From Apiotrichum sp. Y4204 (lineage: Eukaryota; Basidiomycota; Tremellomycetes; Trichosporonales; Trichosporonaceae): a DNA stretch of 64,000 nt. Each line of letters begins with the position of its first letter. Position 1 is the first letter of the stretch. Shown piece after piece: positions 9,952 through 21,035 of the stretch. The DNA lies in NCBI GenBank assembly GCA_025531455.1, contig JAMYHL010000068.1, positions 62,001 to 126,000 of the forward strand. The letters run 5' to 3'. The notes under the pieces were generated by a model. That model worked only from the letters and a program-made list of their open reading frames with translations, was not told the DNA's origin and did not search any database. A program made the translations under genes and the position numbers.

Positions 9952-12654
9952 ATGCGGCGCATCGCTACAGCCGCCCTGTCGCGTACGCGGGCCGCCCTCG
10001 TCCGCCCCCCGTCTGGGCCGAGCTGCTCGCGCTGGCTCTCGTGCTCGTGCTGCCGACACCACGACGCGCGGCAGGCTCATGCCCACGCCCACGCGCACGC
10101 TCAGGCGCGGCACGACAATCCCAAGAGCGATACGGATACGCCGTTCCGCCTAGGCGCGACACAGACCACCAACACGGGCATACCGCCCCTCGCGTCCCTT
10201 CAGCACATGCAGATGCCGCATCTCCCCCTCCCGCCGCCGCTGCCGTGGTCGCCCGACTCGCCGCCGTTTCTCCGCCACGTCCAGATCCTGAGTCTTGCGC
10301 TCCTCTCCCCGGCGGCGGACGAGTCGTGGGAAATCTACGAGGCGCTACATCCGGATTTACGGCCCGCGATCCCCGACGACGTCTTTATTTCCCTCCTCGC
10401 CCACCAGCTCGACGACGAGAGCCACTTTGACCGCGTCATGGCGCTTCTTCTCCTCGGGCGCGAGTGCGGAATGAACCCGTACGCGCTCTCGGCGTCCACT
10501 ATGAGCAGTATTGTGGATAATTTGCTTCGTACCGAGCCGGGAGTCTACAGTCCAGAACGGGTCGCGATGCTCGACTGGCTGTGGCCGGCGTTTCTCCAGG
10601 TGAACGGCGACTCGATGGCGAATATCTCGCTCAGCAATCGGCGCAGATGGCTCGACTACATGATGTTCAGACACAAGAAGGACTGCCAGACGGTGTTTGC
10701 CGAGGTGGAGAGGATTGTGGACGAAGCAGGGCCGGCGGGATTGGACAAGGTGTGCTCCCGTGTCGTGGTCATGTACCCCGGCCGCAACCCCGAGCTGCAC
10801 CAGACAGCACTGCGACTCGCGACTTGGTGTCTCGCCAGGGATATCGATATTCCGGAGCTCGCGCTGCGCACCATCCTCGCCCGGCTGGGCTCCAGCATTG
10901 CGCGCGACGGAGCGGACGGCGTGAAGGGTGTCTCCGCTGCAGTTGACGACCTTGTCGAGGAACTGGTTGACGGCGGGGCGGAATTTCCGGCCCAGCGGCT
11001 GCGCGAGGTACGCGACTGGTATGTCGCGGCGCAGCGGTCCTCTCCACAAAAGGCGCGCGACATTACCTATGACCCGACGGCCACCATGCCCAAGGTGCAC
11101 CGTGCGGCGCAGCGGATTTTGAAGAAGACGACGGCTCTGGACGACGAGGACTGGGACGCGGTGGTGGGACTGTGTCTCCGGGCTCTAAAGTTCAGGGACG
11201 CCGACTACGAGGCTCTGTTGCGTATCGCCACACGGCGCCTTGGCGAGGAACACCCCAACCCGCGCCATATCGTTCGCATCGTGGACGGTATCGTCCTGTC
11301 CGGGATACTCAAAGTCGATGGCCTTTCGCCACAGCTCGTGACACGGCTGTTCTATGCGGCTATTGGCGCTATCAAACTGGACCGGGAAGCGTACAGCCTC
11401 GCGTACCGGCTGTATCCCTTTGCGCGGTCACCAGGCACAGGCAAGCAGGGTCAGCAGTGGCTCAAGCCCGCGATGCCGCGATGGTTGACGCTCTTCTACC
11501 ACGCTGTCTCCCACGGCAAACTCCATTTTGCGTCCCGCCTGTACGCCGATCTGCAAGCGGACGGCCGCCCAGTTCCCCGCCACGCGCAGCTCGCCTTTAT
11601 CCGCAAGATTGCAGAAACTCAATCCAGCTCGCGCCGCGTCCTCCTCGACCGCCATATCAAGGACTACCTCTGGGAAGCGGATGTGCCGACGGAGCCTCTG
11701 GTTGTCGAGTTGTGCTGCGGACTGTCTCGCTCCCCCGATGATGCCGCTCTCGCGATCAGTCTCTGTCGCCGGATCCAGCCTGGTACGCCGCTCCCGCCCT
11801 CCGCCATCGTGTCGCTGGTCACTCCGCTGCTTACCTCCGCAAGGGCAGCGAGACAGAAACAAGGAATGGCGCTGCTAGCCGAGCTGCCCTCGTCTGAAGC
11901 AGCCCGTCCCGCGTTTCATGCTGCCATGGCAGCACTGAGCAAGACCGTTGCCAGCGCCGGTATGGAAAACCTCGTGCGCGTGTATCATGCCATGATTGGC
12001 GCGGGCCTCAAGTCGGACGGCGAGACCACGTCCCTGGTCCTCACTGCGCTGCTCAAGGCCGGCGACCTCGAGTCCGCTAAATCCACGTTTGACGGTTCGG
12101 CCGAACACGGCTTTGTCCTCCATCCCGCGCCTGTCGCCGCCCTCATGACCAGGCTTGCGCTTGCGGGGCGGATTGAGGAGGCGTACGCTGTTGAGTCGAA
12201 ATGGCAGTCCAGCCGCGAAGCTACTGGTGCGACCGAGAAGAACCATGGTATGGTGTACGGTGCGCGTCTCTTGGTGGACATCAAGGCCGGACGACCAGTG
12301 GACCTCGCCGCGTTCGTCGACGCACAAGGCACGATCGTCGAGTACGAGGGGTGGAAGCCGACACGCCCGTTCTTCCGCTGGCTCGAGCGCGAGCAGCACG
12401 AGCAGCGCGGGGACAAGGAGTGGAAATCGGTGCTCTCTCCCGTTATCGAGGCGGAGGCGGAGTTGTCCGACATTGAGGAGATAAGTGAGGCGGTTGGAGA
12501 AGAAGGGAGAGAGCCGCTCAAGCCCGTGACGCAGTCGCTGCGTGCCGAGCCCGAGTCGGGCCAGTCGCGCTGGCTTGAAGACGAGGAGGGGGAAGTGCGG
12601 CACCAGGGCGTGGACCTGAGCGGGAGCCGGAAGCAGGTCGTATCATTTGCATAG
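9952..12654 (+). CDS. Mitochondrial pentatricopeptide-like repeat protein, 900 aa
   Basis: Single exon. The N-terminus is rich in Arg, Ala and Ser with no acidic residues for about 35 residues (MRRIATAALSRTRAALV...), as expected of a mitochondrial presequence. It is followed by an Ala-His dipeptide run near residues 43-55. The body is alpha-helical. The clearest PPR-like units are near residues 665-750, where helix pairs such as VRVYHAMIGAGLKSDGETTS are followed by TALLKAGDLESAKSTFD. The C-terminal 60 residues are acidic. PPR proteins bind organellar RNA and act in its processing, stability or translation. The target cannot be predicted. The call rests on repeat spacing seen by eye, and other helical-repeat families are possible. 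Confidence 0.7.
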   Translation: MRRIATAALSRTRAALVRPPSGPSCSRWLSCSCCRHHDARQAHAHAHAHAQARHDNPKSDTDTPFRLGATQTTNTGIPPLASLQHMQMPHLPLPPPLPWSPDSPPFLRHVQILSLALLSPAADESWEIYEALHPDLRPAIPDDVFISLLAHQLDDESHFDRVMALLLLGRECGMNPYALSASTMSSIVDNLLRTEPGVYSPERVAMLDWLWPAFLQVNGDSMANISLSNRRRWLDYMMFRHKKDCQTVFAEVERIVDEAGPAGLDKVCSRVVVMYPGRNPELHQTALRLATWCLARDIDIPELALRTILARLGSSIARDGADGVKGVSAAVDDLVEELVDGGAEFPAQRLREVRDWYVAAQRSSPQKARDITYDPTATMPKVHRAAQRILKKTTALDDEDWDAVVGLCLRALKFRDADYEALLRIATRRLGEEHPNPRHIVRIVDGIVLSGILKVDGLSPQLVTRLFYAAIGAIKLDREAYSLAYRLYPFARSPGTGKQGQQWLKPAMPRWLTLFYHAVSHGKLHFASRLYADLQADGRPVPRHAQLAFIRKIAETQSSSRRVLLDRHIKDYLWEADVPTEPLVVELCCGLSRSPDDAALAISLCRRIQPGTPLPPSAIVSLVTPLLTSARAARQKQGMALLAELPSSEAARPAFHAAMAALSKTVASAGMENLVRVYHAMIGAGLKSDGETTSLVLTALLKAGDLESAKSTFDGSAEHGFVLHPAPVAALMTRLALAGRIEEAYAVESKWQSSREATGATEKNHGMVYGARLLVDIKAGRPVDLAAFVDAQGTIVEYEGWKPTRPFFRWLEREQHEQRGDKEWKSVLSPVIEAEAELSDIEEISEAVGEEGREPLKPVTQSLRAEPESGQSRWLEDEEGEVRHQGVDLSGSRKQVVSFA

Positions 12655-14498
12655 GGGAGCAGCATTATCGCATAGATTCGGGGGCTGGACAGGCCGCACA
12701 TCGCATTTCGTACTCATGCATTCATTATTGGCCACACAACAGAGCCTGGTGGCCTGGGGGTGATAAGATCACGTGCTTGGTTCCCAGGATATGGATGGAA
12801 CCATGGAACGTTGGAAGTCCCCCGTGGCGTGCCTGGTCCAGAGCCCCAGATGTTTCAGAGTTCCAGAAGCGTGCAAGGGGAAATGTCTCAGCTCTCCACA
12901 GCTTCCACCGCTTCCACCGCTTGCTTCACAGCACACGCACCGCCCGCAGGCCGCAGAGCTGTGCCAGACAGGAGACACCGTCCTGTTGCAATGTTGGGAG
13001 CATGGGGGCCGGGAGATTGCGTTTTGGCTCGGTGAGATCTGCGATGATGCATAGGGACATGAACGGACAGCACATGTCATATTGTGCACAGCGCACAGCG
13101 GACAAAGGGCAGAGCTTAGGGCCGAGGGGGGATGAGAGAGATACGGGCCTCGAGGCCTTGATCCTCGATCCTCGACCGCGTGTCCGTGTTCCCTTCGTTT
13201 TCTTCATCCGGTGCCCGGATCCACCGAGTCCGAGCGCCGCGTCCACAGCAAGACCGACGGCCCTTTCCCCGACGGCCCCGAAGGTGCGAACCACGTTTCA
13301 TGCCTCCAAGCGCCCAAGCCCAAGCTCCATAAACGCGTACAGCACACCGTCGCGTCGCGTCCTCGTAGTCTGCCCTGTGCCCTGCATCTCGCCCTACGCT
13401 CCCTACATCCCCGTCCCCTGCATCGGTGCGTATTCACTCGACACGGCCGCCGCGCGGCGCCGAGCCGCGCCGAGTACCGCGTGCCGCGTGCCGAGTGCCA
13501 AGTAAACGGGCAAACCGGGGCGCGTGGTGAGTCGGGATCCGGACGCCACCCTTGAGACTCCATCGCGACGAGGTACAGCGTACAGCGTGCAGCGTGCAGT
13601 GTTGCCAGGCAACTTGGGTACTTGGGTACTTCGGTACGTAGGGAGCGTCCCGGCCGGGGACCTGGGGAGTCGATACGTACCAAGCATTATCAATCACAGG
13701 CGGGCGGGCGGGAGGCACGTGTATAAGTATGGACACGGATGGTGATACGGATCCGATCTTAGCCTTTTGGATCGTGGCAAGCCTCGGTCATCGCTGGAAC
13801 GGCCGTACGGCCATGCGGCCAGTCAGGGGCGAGTGGGTGTTTTCCACCTGTATCAGGAAGACCTAAGGCCTATGGCCTACGGCCTACGTCGCTGCGGCGT
13901 CCCTTGATAGCGGGTGGAGATTTGAGGATGGCTACATGTATGTATGCATGCATGGTGCGGTGATCTGAAAGTCGCCGTCGAGCGGATGGTAGCGTTCATT
14001 TGGCTATATGACTTGCAAGATCCAAGCTTCCAAGAGTATCTCAGTGCCATATTAGAGTGATTCACTCGGCGTGAAGACATTCTCATATCCACGTATCCAC
14101 GTACTGCAGTGGATTGCCATGTCTTGGCAGCTGGCGCGCTGGCCGCGCGCTGGCACATCTTAGCGTACATTATGGGTGTGCATCTGGGTGGTGCAGATCG
14201 CGCAGATCGGGGAGACAGAGACCCGTCTGTCTCCAATTTCGCAGCTGCACATACATTTCAGCAGCCGTGCACCTCATATGGCCAGATGGCCAGATGCCTA
14301 GCAGCGCATAGCAGCAGTTAATCGACAGCGCGACAGCAGTGCTCGGTGTAATGTATGCCTCGGGGCGCGGGGCATCAAACACTGCATCTATGCCCAAGTT
14401 TCATCTCTGATCTCTGACCCAGCCGAACGCCGCACACGGGCTGTGCCGTATATATAAGGTTCCCGGGGATCCGGGGGCATGGAGCATAATGCACAGCC

Positions 14499-14554
14499 AG
14501 ACCGAGAGACCGAGAGACCGAGAGGCCGTGAGGCCGTGAGACCGCGAGACCGAA
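14499..14554. repeat. Minisatellite, seven 8-bp units
   Basis: Seven consecutive 8-bp units of the form AGRCCGNR: AGACCGAG three times, AGGCCGTG twice, then AGACCGCG and AGACCGAA. Confidence 0.9.
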
Positions 14555-15456
14555 GCCCCAGAGCCCCCAGAGCCCAGAGGTCTCACTCTGCGGGCCGCTG
14601 AATTTGGCGGCGTTGCAGGAACGGGGAGGACGGCGGGAGGGAAAAGGGTGGATGGTGAATAAGAGGGTGGAATTGGACCAGAGGCGGGGAATAACCCCTT
14701 GCTTCCTTTGCTTCCTTGTGCAATTTGAATCACCACGCACAGACCCCTAGCCGCAGGTGGTGTGCTTGGCTGTCTCGCGCTGTACGCGCCTGAACCCTTT
14801 GCCTGGTCTGCGCGCCTCGTGCCCTCGCGTCTTGCGCCTGGCGCGCTCTTGGCCCCATTCTGAAATCTGCCATAACTGACACGCGCACCCGTGTAGCAAA
14901 ATGACAGAGCATCGCCCTTTTGGCTCTGGTGCTCATCGCCTCTCCAGTCCCCAGTAGTAGTCTCCTAGTCTCACCGCTGATCCGCTGACGCTGATCACAT
15001 TGATCGCTTTGGGATCGCTTTGCTCATCATTTTCTGTCGACAAGTGTCCAGTCACCCCCCCTCCCTCTCTCACACTTTCCACGTTCGTTCTTACTGCTTC
15101 CTTCCCTCTCTCGAGCTCTCTCCCTTCTCGCCTGGTCCCTCCTTTCCTCTCCTGCCACCAGTCACTCTCTCATCTCATATCTCTTCGCATTCCTTCCCAA
15201 TCTAGATTGATTCTTTTCCACCGCAGCACTCGGCCTCGACTTCTCTGGAGCTTTTGAGCCTGGCGCTTTCTGTTCTTGGCACACACAATCCGATACGACA
15301 CGAAAACGTCACCACTACTTGTCACCATTGTTGCATCTGCTCGATCTCCATCGGTTGGCTGTGCATTCAACCCCATCCACCGCTCATTAGATTTGTGACA
15401 TTACCCATCGCGTACTCCCCTTTCCCTTCATCGTTCTCGTCTACCACCATTACGAC

Positions 15457-15502
15457 CTTGACCTCGACACCACGTCCAGCTTGACCTCGACACCACGTCC
15501 AG
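15457..15502. repeat. Perfect 23-bp tandem duplication in flippase leader
   Basis: Positions 15457-15479 and 15480-15502 are identical and adjacent. They lie about 200 bp upstream of the flippase start codon. Confidence 0.95.
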
Positions 15503-15698
15503 GACCGCGCTCATTTCCGATCTGCAGGGGCAGCGATCTTATCAAGACACCAGAATTCAACGTGTTTCATTTCCTACCCCTCCCCACACGCATTGACACG
15601 ACCATCTCATTGTTCCACTCCCCCTCGCTCCACGTTATCGCTGTCGCCCATCGCCATTTCTTCGATCACGTTTGTCGCCCCCACCCAGCCACTCTACC

Positions 15699-18600
15699 AT
15701 GGAGCAGGACAGCCGGCTAAGAGCACCGGCACAAGGTAGCTATCCCCCGACCTCGTACAACCAGTATGACCACCAATACAACCAGTATGGCCAGTACCCG
15801 GACGAATACAACGCCTATGGTGGCAACAACTTTGCCTCATCGTCCACTGGTCTAGTGGGCGGCTCGCGGGTGGGCTACAATGACAACGAGAGCCGCGAGC
15901 AGTACTACAATGACCCAGAGCCGTTTGACCAGGATGCCATCGACCCCGCGCTGCGGCTGCGCACGACGCGCACCGCGCACTCTGTCATCGCCGAATCGAT
16001 TCGTGGCGAGGAGGTCCGCCACCGTAAACGGTCACGACTGTTCAACCTGCGGCGGAAAATGACTCTGAAGAAGACAAAGGAGGAGTCATCAAGTCCGCCA
16101 CCACTACCGCCAGTCGGTCTGCCCAGCGTGCCAGGTAGCGAAGCCAGCGACAGTGGTTCCTTGGCACCACCATATTCTGCACCTTCTGAACCCCCGGCTT
16201 CGGAGCCCGCACCGTTAGATGGCCTCAAAAAAGTCAAAAAGCAGCTTCCGCGACGGACAGTATTCGTCAACATCCCGCTGCCGATGAGCGAGGTTGACCA
16301 GAAAGGAGAGCCGCGAGTACGATACGCACGCAACAAGGTGCGCACATCAAAATATACCATCATCACCTTCCTCCCGCGCAACCTGTTTGAGCAGTTTCAT
16401 CGCGTTGCCAACATTTACTTCCTCGGCCTCGTCATTCTCCAGCTCTTTCCGATGTTTGGCGCAACAACGCCGCAAATCGCAATGCTGCCGCTTGTGGCCA
16501 TTCTCGGCATGACTGCCATCAAGGACGGAGTCGAGGACTGGCGCCGAGCTACCCTCGACGAGGAGGTCAACACCTCGGCAGCAACAAAGCTCGGTAACTG
16601 GAAGAATGTCAACCAGCCGACCGATCCTCGCAACTGGTTTGAACGACTCTTCCACATTGGTCCTGGTGCGTCACGGCTAGAAATAGTACAAGATCAGAAC
16701 TAATACCAGACCCGACAAAGCCATCAAGAGGTGTCCGCAAGCTGCGCGAGGCCGAGGCCAAGGCGGGAAAACAGATCGTGATGGAACAACGCATCAAGGA
16801 AGCCGAGGAGGAAGAGCTCCAGGATGACGCCTCCACACTCGCGGCAGGGGAGGCGTTCCCGATGAAGGACATGCCATCGGTGAGTGCGTGATGGGATGCA
16901 GCTGACCTTCCAGTCGGATTCGCTCACCGGAATAAAGCTGCCGTACCGCCCTCGTGCGGTTTCTCTAACGTCAAGCGCTGCTCCTAGTGTGTCGTCGCGC
17001 AGGAGTGCTGGAGTTGTCGACTACAGCCGCCCATCGTCCGGTGTCGCTCAGTGGGAACGCACCCTCTGGAAGAAGCTGGAGGTCGGTGATATCGTGCTTC
17101 TGCGCGACAACGAGCAGGTTCCCGCCGACATTCTCGTTCTGTCCACCTCAGATGCCGACGCGCTGTGTTTTGTGGAGACCAAAAACCTCGATGGCGAGAC
17201 CAACCTCAAAGTTCGCAAGGCAATCAAGGCGACCTCGCTTATCAAGTCGGAGGAAGACCTCGAGCACGCCCGCTTTGCCCTTGACTCGGAACCACCCCAC
17301 GCCAACCTCTACTCGTACAACGGTGTTCTCAAATACCGCCCATCGGGTGAAGGCACTCTTGAGCCCAACGCTGAGAAGATTGAGCCATGCACGATCAACG
17401 AGCTTCTACTGCGTGGTTGCACGCTCCGCAACACAAAGTGGGTGATTGGTCTCGTCGTTTTCACTGGCGCCGACACCAAAATTATGCTTAACGGCGGCGA
17501 AACTCCCAGCAAGCGGTCCAAGATTGAGCGCGAGACCAACTTTAACGTTATTATGAACTTTATCATCCTCATCATCCTCTGTCTCACCTCGGGGCTTCTC
17601 CACGGCTACTATGTGTCAAAGACAGACACCTCGGCCTCGTTCTACGAACAGCACGCTCAGGCCAGCGACAATGTCTACCTCGATTCGCTCATCGTCTTCG
17701 TCTCCTCCCTCATTGTCTTCCAGAACATTGTCCCCATCTCACTGTACATCACCATTGAGATCGTCAAGACAATCCAGGCCTACTTCATCTACCAGGATAT
17801 TGAGATGTACTACGCACCGTACGACACGCCCTGTGTGCCCAAGACGTGGAACATTTCGGACGACCTTGGACAGATCGAATACGTCTTCTCCGACAAGACC
17901 GGTACCCTCACACAAAACGTCATGGAATTCAAAAAGTGCTCCATCGCTGGCCAACCTTTTGGCGAAGGCTTTACAGAGGCCATGCTAGGCGCGAAGAAGC
18001 GTGAGGGAATCGACGTCAGCACTGCCATGGAGGACCAGGCCGAGGAGCTCGCAGAGTTCAAAGCCACAATGCTGAGCACCATGAAGCGCGCGTTCAAGAA
18101 TCGTTACCTTCGCGACGACCAGCTCACCCTGATTGCGCCCAGTCTTGCCAAGCGTCTGGCGGACAAGAATGACCCAATTCATCCCAACATTGTCGCTTTC
18201 TTCCGCGCTCTTGCAATCTGCCACACCGTTTTATCCGACAAGCCTGAGCCGGAGAAGAAGCCGTACGTTCTCGACTACAAGGCTGAGAGCCCGGACGAGG
18301 CTGCTCTCGTTGCGGCCGCCCGCGATGTCGGCTTTCCGTTTGTCACCCGCAATTCGAACCGCATTGATATCGAGGTGATGGGTACCCCCGAGCGCTGGAC
18401 TCCACTACGCGTGCTCGAGTTCAATTCAACCCGTAAGCGTATGAGCGTCATTGCCCGTAATCCCGAAGGCAAGATTGTCATGTACTGCAAGGGCGCCGAC
18501 ACGGTCATCTACGAGCGTTTGACCAAGGACCACGACGAGGGGCTCAAGGCGTCCACTCTCAAGGATTTGGAGGATTTTGCCAACGGCGGTCTTCGTACCC

Positions 18601-20823
18601 TGTGTATCGCCTACCGCGAGCTCGGCGAACAGGAGTTTGAGGACTGGGCCAAGACCTATGATGCTGCCAGCGCGGCGGTCAACAACCGAGAGGAGGAGAT
18701 TGACAAGGCGGCCGAGCTCATCGAGCACAGTCTCACCATCCTCGGAGCGACTGCTCTGGAAGACAAGCTCCAGGAGGGTGTTCCGGACGCGATTGCCAAC
18801 CTTCACAAGGCCGGCATCAAGATGTGGATCCTGACCGGCGACAAGGTCCAGACCGCCATTGAAATCGGCTACTCGTGCAATTTGCTTACCAACGACATGG
18901 AAGTCATGATCATCTCTGCCGACTCGCCTTCGAGTGCGCGGGCTCAAATCGAGGCTGGTCTGAATAAGATTGCCTCAGTGCTCGGCGCCCCTGCTGGTCG
19001 AGCTGGCGGCAAGGTTGTTCCTGAGGCTCGCCCGCCTGGCAGCACTGAGTTTGCCGTTGTCATTGACGGCGAGTCGCTTCGTTACGCTCTTCAGGCCGAT
19101 CTGAAGCCACTCTTCCTCTCCCTCGGCACCCAGTGCTCGGCCGTCATCTGCTGCCGTGTCAGCCCTGCTCAGAAGGCGCTTACTGTCAAGCTTGTAAAAG
19201 AGGGCTGCAAGGCCATGTGTCTGTCGATTGGCGACGGTGCCAACGATGTTGCCATGATTCAGGAGGCCAATATTGGGGTTGGCCTGTTTGGTCTGGAGGG
19301 CTCGCAGGCCGCCATGTCCGCCGACTACGCCTTTGGCCAGTTCCGCTTCCTCACTCGTCTTCTCCTTGTTCATGGCCGCTGGTCTTACATCCGTATTGCG
19401 GACATGCACGCAAAGTAAGTTGTGGACGGCATTCAACTTGCGTGACGCCCAGCTGACCTCCAGCTTCTTCTACAAGAATGTCATCTGGACGCTTGCCATG
19501 TTCTGGTTCCTGATATTCTGTTCGTTCGACGCGACATACCTGTTCCAGTACACATTCGTCCTACTGTACAACCTCATCTTCACGTCTCTGCCGGTCGGTA
19601 TTCTAGGCGCCTTTGACCAGGACACCAATGCGATTGCATCAATGGCGTTCCCCCAGCTGTACAAGCGCGGTATCCAGGGACTCGACTACACGCGTGCTCG
19701 CTTCTGGCTCTACATGCTCGATGGTCTCTACCAGAGTGCGGTGATTTTCTTCATCCCCTTCCTTGTCTATTGGGACGGCACTACCTGGTCATCGTCTGGT
19801 CGCGACACGAACGACCTTTACGACTTGTCCTCGTTGATTGCAGCGGCAGGTGTATGCGCTGCCAACATTTATGTCGGTATTAACACGCGCTACTGGACCA
19901 TCATTCCGTTCCTCGTCATTCCATTGTCGAGCATTGCCGTTCTGATCTGGATTGCGATTTATTCGTCCCTCTCCGCGCTCGACTACTCTGGCGTCGTCTC
20001 GGTCATTTTCCCCACATTCCACTTCTGGGCTGCGCTTGTGTTTACCATCTGCGTTGCAGTCGGTCCCCGCTGGCTGAGTGTTGCGTTCCGCGAGTCGTAC
20101 CTCTACCGCGACAAGGATATCATTCGCGAAGCCTGGATCGGAGGCGACCTCAAGGACCAGCTGGGCGTTCAGCACCGCAAGCGCCGCCGCCGGCAGCAGA
20201 ACGTCGACCTCGAAGGGAACCACTACTACGGCCAGTCTCGCGGAACGGAAACCCCGCCTATCGGCCAGCAGGCTGCGCCACTGTTAATCACAAAAGGATA
20301 TCCCTCGTTGACCGGCTCGCCCGCTTCAGAGTCCCCCACCTCTCCCCGCAATCCCAACATGCCTCCCGTCCCGGCCCTCGTCTTTGAGCCACCGACACAG
20401 GACGCCACGTACACTGACCCGTACGGTGGCTCCCCCTACGGCGGCTCTCCTTATGGCTCCCCTTACGGATCAACGTACGGCACGCCGACTCGACCCGACC
20501 GCGCCGTGCACTCTCCTCCGCCTGCCGATGAGTACGGCTCAAGCCGGTCAAATTCGACAAACAGCGGCATTGCCGCCCCGCAACCTGCGCGCCCGCGCCA
20601 CGCGCCGCCAGACTACCCGCAGACGTCTAGCGGCGCCGACGCCGACATGTTCCATACCCCGTCCCGCGCTGGCGTCGGAGCAGGGTACAACAACTACCCC
20701 TCCTCCTCTGTATCCATGCCGACTGCTCACCCATACCCGAACATTAGATCATCACCTACCCCGTCTGATGGCGACAATACCCACAACAGCACAGAACCAT
20801 ATACCGGCGGCTATGCCGTCTAG
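15699..20823 (+). CDS. DNF1: Phospholipid-translocating P4-ATPase (flippase), Dnf1/2-like
   Basis: Moves phospholipids from the outer to the cytosolic leaflet of plasma or endosomal membranes. Exons 15699-16665, 16710-16879, 16914-19414 and 19464-20823 give 1,665 aa (introns 44, 34 and 49 nt). The N-terminus is a disordered Tyr/Asn/Gln-rich tail, followed by the first membrane pair near LPRNLFEQFHRVANIYFLG. The actuator motif DGET is near residue 472, the P4 signature PISL near 653, the phosphorylation site DKTGT near 706, and GDGANDV precedes the last membrane block in exon 4. The C-terminus is a Pro/Tyr/Gly-rich tail with repeated YGGSP-type units. Length and the VGDIVLLRDNEQVPADILVL stretch favour the Dnf group over Drs2. 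A Cdc50-type beta subunit would be its partner; none is in the window. Confidence 0.93.
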
Positions 20824-21035
20824 GGATTGACAATGATACTCGTGCACCCGCACCCATGTACTTTATGAATGTGATGCCTACATGATGAAACAAGTTGCGT
20901 CCTGAGAGACTATGGGCCCAATCATTCAACTTGATGTGGACCGCCTCTGCTCGCTATATACATGCAGCATGCATGCGTCTACATTGCACAATACATATCG
21001 CTCCGCTCTCCCCACCTTGCGCTCGTCCCCCGTCC

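Larger units (their letters stand above)
12655..15698. other. Three-kilobase intergenic region; pyrimidine-rich flippase leader at its 3' end
   Basis: No convincing gene. 12.7-14.9 kb shows short overlapping frames only and contains an 8-bp minisatellite. From about 15030 to 15698 the + strand becomes strongly C/T-rich with few purine runs, the look of a fungal promoter and long 5' leader, and contains a perfect 23-bp tandem duplication. Confidence 0.55.

Noticed and set aside
13752..13775. GATCTTAGCC followed by TTTTGG, resembling reverse-complement U2 snRNA
   Set aside because: U2 needs AAAAGG after that block; no further match and no branch-recognition sequence.
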